Assembly (NCBI GenBank): GCA_945859605.1
Contig: OX243825.1
Location: 30,903,226 to 30,967,225 of the forward strand
From: Lumbricus rubellus
Taxonomy: Eukaryota > Annelida > Clitellata > Crassiclitellata > Lumbricidae
DNA length: 64,000 nucleotides
Reading direction: 5' to 3'
The first letter of the stretch is position 1. The number at the start of each line of letters is the position of its first letter. The notes beneath the pieces were generated by a model that saw only the letters and a program-made list of their open reading frames with translations, made no database searches and was not told the DNA's origin. Shown here piece after piece: positions 56,851 to 64,000 of this stretch. Position numbers and translations under genes: made by a program.

Positions 56851-57271
56851 ATAATATTTAAGGCCCATTGTGCTAATTGTTTGGACATAAAAAATTTCAT
56901 AGTAAACAATAAACTGTGTGCTTGAAACTTTTTTCCCTTCAATCTGAGTGGCAATGAAGCAGGAAAATGCAAAAATAATAAAAAAAATCATGGTGGTTTC
57001 ATGCTGGGTCTCAGGAGGATAAATAGTTGAAATATATATGAAACCTTCACAGTTGATCAATGCCAGCCTGGAAAAGTTGACGGGGGCACTTGTGCCTAGC
57101 GTCCCCAAAACGGGGACGGTAAGAAAAAATTGCTAATAAATAGAAAAAACAAATTTTAGGCTGAATGGTGTTTGACACTGATTTTCATTAAGTTGAAATT
57201 ACAATATTTTCACACTTTCATGAAAAAACAAAAAGTCAGGCACTAATGGGTTAATGTGATTATGTGCAATG

Positions 57272-57435
57272 TTATTGCAAATGGCTGTTGCATTTTACCA
57301 CCACCAATTCACTCAGACCAAGGGGTGCCCGGTGTGGCCTCATGAAAATTCCACCATGCGAAAAAATACGTTCTACAGGTGCTGAAGTTGCTGGCACGCA
57401 CAGCATCTTTTCAAGCACTGGATATAAATTTAGAA
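57272..57435 (-). pseudogene. hAT transposase C-terminal dimerisation remnant
   Basis: Minus strand reads LCVPATSAPVERIFSHGG, then MRPHRAPLGLSE and a stop (TAA at 57274-57272), the conserved end of hAT transposases. The N-terminal and catalytic parts are absent, so this hAT copy is internally deleted. Confidence 0.88.
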
Positions 57436-57674
57436 ATCGTGAGTCTTTTTAAAAATCCTGCCATGGCGTATCTGACCGCCTGGCTTCTGATACGAGTCTT
57501 GGCAGGGCTTCCAGATAGGCCTACAGCATAACTGTTGCTGCTGCCGATGGTGTTTCCTGACCAGCTGGAATTGTATCAGATATTTGTCGTAGGACGCAAA
57601 GAGGCTTGACCTTTTTCGTGGCGGTGAATTACAATTTTGTGAGTCTTCAATGTTAATACTGAAGTGCAGTGAAG

Positions 57675-57850
57675 GCAGGTCTTGGTCTTGGTCTTGAAAA
57701 ACCAAGACCAAGACTTTGAACCTCAAGACCAAGATCAAGACCAAGACTTTGACCCTCAAGACCAAGACCAAGACTTTTATTCTCAAGACCAAGACCAAGA
57801 CCAAGCCTTTTAAAACCGAACTCGAGCGCACTCGAGACCAAGACTTTGGT
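57675..57850. repeat. CAAGACC-type minisatellite, right hAT end
   Basis: AAGACCAAGACCAAGAC units, same orientation as at 42395-42545. Confidence 0.85.
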
Positions 57851-57869
57851 CTCGAGGACAACAAGTCTG

Positions 57870-57985
57870 GCTGAATGTTCGTCAAATGAACGTTTCGTCA
57901 ACGCACGATTCGTCAGCATTGGCTGAATTGAGCATTGGCTGAATACAAGAGAGATTGAGGGAAAAGGATTCTTGTAAATAATAAA
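57870..57985. repeat. Right part of dispersed repeat split by hAT
   Basis: Resumes after GCTGAATG with GTTCGTCAAATGAACGTTTC, matching 34525-34630 up to GGATTCTTGTAAAT. Confidence 0.7.
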
Positions 57986-58184
57986 TTCCCTTGAGATCTG
58001 AGGGCTCAGGGCTGGGGTCCATTTTTTTTATAAAGGCCTATTACCTTAGGCCCTATCTTTAATTATTTCCTATTTTTCAAGTCGGATGTTTGGAAATCGT
58101 GCTATCTTGGACCAGCGGCGCCGCCAGGATTTTTTTCTGTACGCACAACATGCACAAAATAATATGAAGCGAACAGCGATCGAT

Positions 58185-58245
58185 ACGAGCTTATAGATAT
58201 ATATATATATTATATTATATATGTATGTATGTATATACCGTATAT
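58185..58245. repeat. TA/TATG simple repeat
   Basis: ATATATATATATTATATT followed by TATGTATGTATG. Confidence 0.8.
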
Positions 58246-58309
58246 GCCTACTGGCGATTACGAGGTATCACCAGCATGAGCTTTTTGTTCCCTATTTTGG
58301 GTATACGCA

Positions 58310-60050
58310 TACAGTGGCGGCGCCAGGATTTCATGTTTGGGGGGCTGAAGCCCCAAGCCCAACTGGAACATTTTTATGTCGCGCCAAAGGCGCGAAGCTG
58401 CGAGTGCCGAAGGCGCGAAGCCCATACCGACTAGGGGGTCTGGGGGAGCGTCGTAAGCTCCCCCAGCGGGGTCTCCGCCCCAGCCGCCAAAGCATTTTTA
58501 GCTCTGTTGACCTCAACTTGAGCCCTTTTTAGGCTTTTTTTGCCAGTTATTTATGAACGATAAAATCATGAAAACTTAAATAAGATGTCGTTTGTAGGGG
58601 GTTTTACGGGTACAATCAGTGACGGCGCCCAGATTTCAGGTTTGGGGGCTGAAATCCCAAGCCCTTCCTCCCAGGAACGCAAGTAGAATATTTTTCTTAA
58701 GGGCAGTAATTTTGCATGCGCTGGAGACGCGAAGCTGCATGTGCCGAATGCACGAAGGTCATACGGACTAGGGGGTCTGGGGGAGCGTCGTGAGCTGGTA
58801 TATATACTGCAAGGGTATACCAGTTTTGCTGTCGTCCAAGCAAAATTGTTCATGATGGATAAACAGTAGATAACACTCTAGAAATTTATACTGACATTTT
58901 TTAGATATTTTTGAAATATTGAAATACCACAAACTTCAGGGTCTCGTGGACCGTCCCCTGGCTCTCAAGTCTCCGCCCATAACTGCTGGTGCTAAATTAA
59001 CACCCATTTCCCAATGAATAGTTGTGTAGGACTACCGGCATAGCCCCTCAGAAGGCTGGCCGGACATGGTGCACATAACCTCATCACGGTCTGCGGCGCA
59101 TTCTATTCGCATAAGCATCGACGCGCTATTGTAGCGAAATTTAAAATTGCGGTCCTTATGAATCTCAGTCCCTTCCTCCGCCAGCCAGGACTCACACCGG
59201 CCGAACCTCAGCCCCTTCCTCCGCCAGCCAGGACTCACACCGGGCCAAATCTCAGCCCCTTCCTCCGCCAGCCAGGACTCACACCGGGCCAAACCTCAGT
59301 CCCCTTCCTCTGCCAGCCCGGACTCACGCCGGTTCAGACCTCAGTCCCCTTGCCCGCGCGGAGACCACAGCCCCGCCGCCTCGGACCTCCAGCCCCCTTC
59401 CCCCGCTAGCCCGGGTTCAGACTGGCCCGGATCTCAGCCCCTTTCCCCGCCAGTTCAAACCCTCCAGTCCTCTTCCCTCTTCCAGACCCGTCCGGACCTC
59501 AGACCGGTCGGTACCTCAACCCCCCTGGTCCGCCATCGCGGATCTCTGCTTCTTTCCCCCCGCCAGACCGGTTCTCAGACCGGCCCGGACCTCAGCCCTC
59601 TGTCTCCTGCAGCTCCATTAGGGTATAAATAAGAGGACTGTGTGTATGCTAAATTGCTAATATTGAGTCGCAGAGAGAATCAATTTCCGGGAGTCGAGCC
59701 CAGTCGCAATTGATGTCTCACATGTGAGTTGATGTATGACCGTCCGCCGCAGTTGAGGTCCGAAAACAAGATAATAACTTTTAAGCCGATACATGGAGAT
59801 TCATTGCTTTTTGCTTTGGGATGAGGCTGAGTCACATTTAGGGGCTTAGCCCCTAACCCCCTCATCTGGTGCCGCCAATGGCATAAGCATCTAGGCCTAC
59901 ACTATGATAACATAGTTGATTTCGTTGCCGTTGGTCATTGTCTAGTTTCCTTATTACGAAGTAAGCCGTTTTAGACATTTTCAGCTTTTTCCTTTGGGGG
60001 GGGGGGACTGAGCCACGTTTAGAGGGGCTTAGCCCCCTGGCGCCGCCACA
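58310..60050. repeat. Family of G/C-rich fragments (GGCGGCGCCAGGATTT)
   Basis: Two related plus-strand copies at 58312-58500 and 58618-58800 share GAAGCTGCGAGTGCCGAAGG and GACTAGGGGGTCTGGGGGAG. Two reverse pieces at 59818-59880 and 59990-60050 share GAGTCACATTTAGGGGCTTAG-type sequence and end GGCGCCGCCA. They look like fragments of one transposon family. No ORF. Confidence 0.6.
59160..59400. repeat. ~47-bp minisatellite
   Basis: Four to five copies of CCTTCCTCCGCCAGCCAGGA with CTCACACCGG, grading into diverged copies to about 59600. 59600-60420 holds no recognised gene. Confidence 0.8.
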
Positions 60051-60539
60051 TTACGCGTAGAGGTAATTTTTCACAGTTTAAACAGGCCTAACTACCAACA
60101 AAGCGTTTCAAAATTCATCCGCAAGCCAGTTACATTTTACCTATTTGTAAAGTAGGCCTATAGAGCCTAACCGGTGTAGGTCTAAACTCTAACCCAGACA
60201 ACCAGCCTCATCGGGCCCGTGGTTAACCACTATGGTCAGACGTCTTGTTTCTTAGGGGGTTGGCGGAGCGCGGTTCTTCCCATACTCTGCGACGATCTCC
60301 TAAAGCGCACAATCGCGTGGGCCTTAATCTTGCCCACGACGAGCCCTAGCCACGTGGGGGCTAGTAGTGGGCCTCGCGTAGCACAGACTTGACGAAACTT
60401 GGCCGCGCGCGTATAAATCAGTCAGAGTTCAGGTGGGGAGTTTGGTGGGGTAATTAAGGCGCTGCCATACACAATCGCGGTACTGCCGATGGCGAGATGT
60501 GGGCCCAACAACAGTTTGCCTTCGTGAAGAAAAGATGCA

Positions 60540-60775
60540 GCGAAACTGGGCGCCTGTCTGCCAAGGTCTGGGTGGGAGGTTTGGAGGGGTAGGCGCTGCC
60601 GTGATTTTAATAGGAAAACAAGAGGGGATGTATGGGGAGAGGAGGTACTGCAGTATCGGCGGCGAAACTGGGCCTGTCTGCCAAGGTCTGGGTGGGAGGT
60701 TTGGAGGGGTAGGCGCTGCCGTGAATTCAATAGGAAAACAAGAGGGGAGGCGTGGGGAGAGGAGGTAGCAGCGCA
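60540..60775. repeat. ~118-bp tandem duplication
   Basis: CTGTCTGCCAAGGTCTGGGT to GGGGAGAGGAGGTA occurs twice (about 60555-60650 and 60670-60767) with few differences; a shorter relative is near 60430. No coding signal. Confidence 0.8.
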
Positions 60776-61084
60776 GCCCAGGTTTCAAATTCATCAATTG
60801 GCTTCAAACAATGGGGTCTCAGCAGGTTATTTAGCAACGGCTTTCCTTACCCATGCGCTGCAAGGGTTATCTTGGCGCCAACGACGTCTTATGATAATTA
60901 TTATGATTGTTGCTTTGTAGGTTATTTAGTGAACAGGTATATGAATATGATTCACACATACGCACTTGGCGGATGCAAATTAAGCCCACTTCTTTATAGG
61001 CCCAAAATACTCCTGCTAGTGTAAAATACTCAGGCTAGTGTAAAAGTAGATCAAAGTTATACAAAGAATTGGGCCTATATTGTT

Positions 61085-61320
61085 GGGCTCGGTGGTGTAG
61101 GGGTGCAAGGTTCTTGGATAGATCTTGGTAGAGATATGTTCGGTGCCTTGGAGCCGGAAGGTTGGTGTTCGAATCCACCTCAAGCCGCCGCGTACGGACT
61201 ATGGGCTAGTTCTTCACTCGCAATTACTCATGCACCTCGGCGTGAAACTCCGATTCAGTGTCCGCGCTGCATAGTCGGGAGCGCCTTTGAGTAGCAATCT
61301 TGATGGGCGCTAAAACAAAT
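61085..61320 (+). mobile_element. tRNA-headed SINE running into ATAC repeats
   Basis: GGGCTCGGTGGTGTAGGGGT, then GGTGTTCGAATCCACCTC, then AACTCCGATTCAGTGTCCGC; the tail AAATGCTCATACATAAATAC merges with the microsatellite. Confidence 0.78.
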
Positions 61321-61508
61321 GCTCATACATAAATACATACATACATACGTACGTACGTACGTGCGTACGTACATACGTACATAAGTACACGTACACGCAT
61401 ACAGACATAGTACATACATACATATTACATACATAATGCATACATTCATACATACCTACATACATACATACATACATACATACATACATACATACATACA
61501 TACATACA

Positions 61509-61542
<34 letters not shown>

Positions 61543-61792
61543 CATACATACATACATACATACATACATGCATGTATATACATGTATATACATACATACA
61601 TACATACATACATGTATATACATGTATATACATACATACATACATACATGCATGCATACATACATACATACATACATACATACATACATACATACATACA
61701 TACATACATACATACATACATACATACATACATACATACATACATACATACATACATACATACATACATACATACATACATACATACATACA

Positions 61793-61828
<36 letters not shown>

Positions 61829-61842
61829 TATATACATATATA
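61321..61842. repeat. ATAC microsatellite, ~520 bp
   Basis: Long ATAC tract with GTAC and ATGTATAT variants, ending in a short TATA run and TAGGCCTA. All ORFs in it are artefacts. 61845-62940 shows no gene. Confidence 0.95.
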
Positions 61843-62944
61843 GGCCTATGGCATAAATTCTATAATTTTAACTGATTGCAGCGTTGTTTGTGGGAACAGC
61901 TTGGAAAAGACAAGAGATAATGAAATGCAATGAAAATTGCGATTTCGGAAATAATATGTTTTGGATATCTCGAGCCCTTCGAGAAACGGACACCACCATT
62001 GATGCAACGCAGCACTCGTGAATAAGCAAGTGCCCCGCGCTTGGCTTTCGAGTAGTGCTTTAGAAGTTTCGAGTTCACGATTACGATAAGAAACCACATT
62101 TGGCATGCTGCTTTCCTTGCAGTAGCCTATAAGCTTAATAATTGTATTTGCCATTTGCTAAATTTTCAGCAAGAGCCGAATCATAGTGGGACAATATTTA
62201 TGGGGAAGGCAGTGTATGATGCCATCGTAATTATTATTCTTTACCGTATTTAGTTTTAAAAAATCGGCGGGTAAGGTAGGCCTACTGAGATCTCGAACGC
62301 ATGCGTTTAATAAAACACCATTACTTACTTACTTAAATTGGGCTAGCGCGCATCATAGATATATCATATATCTATGGTGCACATGTATGGTACTTAGCGC
62401 GCGGAAATAGGTGCTCAGAATAACAAAAGAACCGTGATTCTGATAATTTTTCTAGATTTCTATTGTTTTGTTTGCTTTTGCAATTCATCGCGGGACTTCA
62501 ACACGGTGAGTTTATATTTCGATTTTTGTTGCATGAATAAATCACTTTGATACATATCTAATCACGACGCATACCTTGACCCTAACCGACTCTCACACGC
62601 GGTCCAAATCCCCGAATTTCGCCCGAATCTTCGAACTTGATTTTCACAAACCTAGTAATTTTTGCACATTAACTGTGTTTTCAACAACAATTAATGGGGC
62701 CATTAATCGATGTATTCAGTTTAACTCGAAATAATTTTCTGGGTTCGACTGCTTTCTAAAAAAAACTCTTCGGGAATCGGATGCATGCGTTTTTCTTAAC
62801 GTTTTTGGGATCCTGGTTTCGGGTTGACTCCAAAACGCCAAACCTGGCTTTTAGTCTTACCGACCCTCATGATGTCTATTGATGAGAAGGTAATTCCTGT
62901 CCATGTAAACAGTGTGGCCGCCCAAGAGATCTCTAAAGTAGAGC

Positions 62945-63215
62945 GGTGTCGACCGGACTTGCCGACCGCGAAGTTGCCGACCGCAATGACGTAGGTACTT
63001 GCCGACCAGGGTTTTTCAAGATCGTAGGGAGTTGCATCCCAACATGCAAAGCGTGAGGGTCGGTTAGGGCTCAGGTTAGGCGTCGTGAGGGTCGGTTAGG
63101 GTTAGTTTTAGGGTTAGTGCAGTCATTCTGCTAAAACGCTGGTCGGCAAGTTCGACAATATTAGCTATAATCGATGGTCGGCAACTTCGAGGTCGGCAAC
63201 TCCCTACGGACCCTA
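62945..63215. mobile_element. Foldback element with TTGCCGACC end arrays
   Basis: Left end: GACTTGCCGACCGCGAAGTT, GCCGACCGCAATGACG, CTTGCCGACCAGGG. Right end: the reverse motif CTGGTCGGCAAGTTCGA, TCGGCAACTTCGAGGTCGGC. GTAGGGAGTTGC near 63027 pairs with GCAACTCCCTAC at 63197. The middle is the GTGAGGGTCGGTTAGGG module (63052-63130). No ORF. Confidence 0.65.
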
Positions 63216-63724
63216 ATTCTACATAGTGAGCAAATAATTTACAACACTAGCAATATATACGATTTCTAATTCCACTTCTATTTAAGCAAAACTTATTTTT
63301 ATCAGATTTTGTATTGTATTGTATCTATAGGTTTATATAACTAGCACCTCTTGTAGAATGGCTATTCAGAGCGTTCTTAGCTCGAAAACTATAGGGTTGC
63401 ATCAATTGTAGACTTACAATTCTTATAATGGTGACTCTTATTAGGATGACTGTGTTTGTTTTCTGTTTAGGGTAATATGGCTGCCAACGACTTAGCTGAA
63501 GTAGATCGCTGCGATCTATCAGCCACATCCCATGATGCAATTTGCTCAGTAAGTAAGTAATGAATTCGAGATCTAAGTAAAACTGTAAGATTAATGAAAA
63601 CACAAACAAGGGAAATATGCAGTAAATACGAGCAAATATAAAACCTTTGCTGCTTGACGTCTTTCTTATTTCCTCTGTACTGTCATGCTCAGAGCGCCTC
63701 TGAATAGCTAGTCTGTAATATTTG

Positions 63725-63960
63725 GGGGCGGGCCCGGTAGAGTAATGGTTAACACGCTGGCCAAGAGTGTGAGAGGTAGCAGGTTCGAGCCCCCGTTGGG
63801 CGTATTTGATTTGTAGGCTGCTATTAGCGCCATTGTAATTGCAAAGCTGTCTGCCCAGTTTTTAGTTAAGTTTAATTAAGATTACTGCATAACCTGTAAA
63901 TGTAAAGCGCAGTACGTCTTGCAGGCGTTTCAATAAAGAAAAGATATTATTATTATTATG
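63725..63960 (+). mobile_element. tRNA-derived SINE with ATT tail, second family
   Basis: Starts with a tRNA-like head: GGTAGAGTAATGGTTAACAC (box A) and GCAGGTTCGAGCCCC (box B). The body ends GCAGGCGTTTCAATAAAG and ATTATTATTATT. Its head differs from the 9045 family. It is not a tRNA gene, because no CCA-ready acceptor stem closes. Confidence 0.7.
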
Positions 63961-64000
63961 TAAGAGGCACTTTATAAATTCTCATATACAATACAAGTAA

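Larger units (their letters stand above)
52359..57018 (+). mobile_element. piggyBac element with intact transposase
   Basis: Left end CCTCCTGAGTCCCTGC follows TTAA (52355-52358); the right end reversed reads CCTCCTGAGACCCAGC and is followed by ATAA, one base off TTAA. Inside lies a two-exon transposase. Sub-terminal palindromes GTCCAAGTACTTGGAC (left) and GTCCAAATAATTGGAC (right, several copies) look like transposase sites. It sits inside the CCCATTAGTGCC piggyBac-type element. Confidence 0.75.
42659..57250. mobile_element. piggyBac-type element with CCCATTAGTGCC ends
   Basis: TTAA at 42655-42658 and 57251-57254 flank inverted ends CCCATTAGTGCC, the layout of piggyBac elements. Sub-terminal copies of GTGCCTAGCGTCCCC, each followed by a GGGGAC hairpin partner, lie at 42667 (+), 43047 (-) and 57092 (+). 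I see no transposase of its own outside the inner elements, so it is probably a non-autonomous piggyBac carrying later insertions. Confidence 0.75.
42379..57869 (-). mobile_element. hAT element (deleted), outer shell of the nest
   Basis: Ends CAGTGTTGTTGTC (42379) and, reversed, CAGACTTGTTGTC (57869) form the inverted repeats; GCTGAATG flanks both sides (42371-42378 and 57870-57877), the 8-bp duplication of hAT elements. Both sub-ends hold CAAGACCAAGACC arrays. Its own DNA is only 42379-42654 and 57255-57869; the rest is a piggyBac-type insertion at TTAA. A C-terminal transposase remnant lies at 57272-57435. Confidence 0.85.

Noticed and set aside
60240..60420. snRNA or other structured RNA gene
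   Set aside because: G/C-rich with short inverted repeats (CCCACGACGAGCCC, GTGGGGGCTAGTAGTGGGC), but I could not match it to U1, U2, U4, U5, U6 or 5S features.
61310..61875. ORFs of YVCM and YIHT repeats
   Set aside because: ATAC microsatellite lacks stops in most frames; also at 43374-43870 and 51447-52007.
63725..63800. Functional tRNA gene
   Set aside because: Box A and B motifs are present but the sequence continues into a SINE body with an ATT tail and the acceptor stem does not close.

Overview
The window is metazoan nuclear DNA: genes with GT-AG introns, C2H2 zinc-finger clusters, LINEs, tRNA-headed SINEs, piggyBac, hAT and mariner DNA transposons and a Ty3/gypsy LTR element. The repeat landscape suggests an aquatic invertebrate, but nothing read here fixes the species.

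Layout. 1-3863 (+): the end of a large coiled-coil protein gene in one long exon. 5963-14865 (-): a complete TTC8/BBS8 (BBSome subunit) gene, whose 11 coding exons were reconstructed with in-phase GT-AG junctions (1500 bp, 499 aa). The two genes are convergent. 14.9-21.6 kb: TTC8 promoter with a candidate ciliary X-box, then a decayed repeat region with a segmental duplication, MITEs and SINEs. 21.7-40.1 kb: three tandem paralogous C2H2 zinc-finger genes, all +, separated by recent insertions (an L2-like LINE, large foldback elements, an array of ~450-bp palindromes). All three carry frameshift or decay damage at one end. 40.5-58.0 kb: a nested transposon stack. A dispersed repeat is split by a hAT element (8-bp target duplication), which is split by a piggyBac-type element (TTAA), which contains a second piggyBac with a full transposase, plus an inverted repeat that is itself split by a Ty3/gypsy element with two 1646-bp, nearly identical LTRs. 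58.0-64.0 kb: gene-poor repeats (GC-rich repeat fragments, minisatellites, ATAC microsatellite, SINEs, a foldback).

The two most unusual signals are: (1) a set of modular foldback elements that share one core, built of short units around AGCTGGATTGATGAAA that flip orientation at the centre, but carry different short-period arrays at their ends; (2) a very abundant palindrome, TAGGCCTA, common in intergenic DNA, nearly absent from the two host genes, and apparently inserted in frame into a LINE ORF where it makes the stop codon.

All coordinates and splice sites were read by eye. Homology calls rest on recognised motifs, not on searches.
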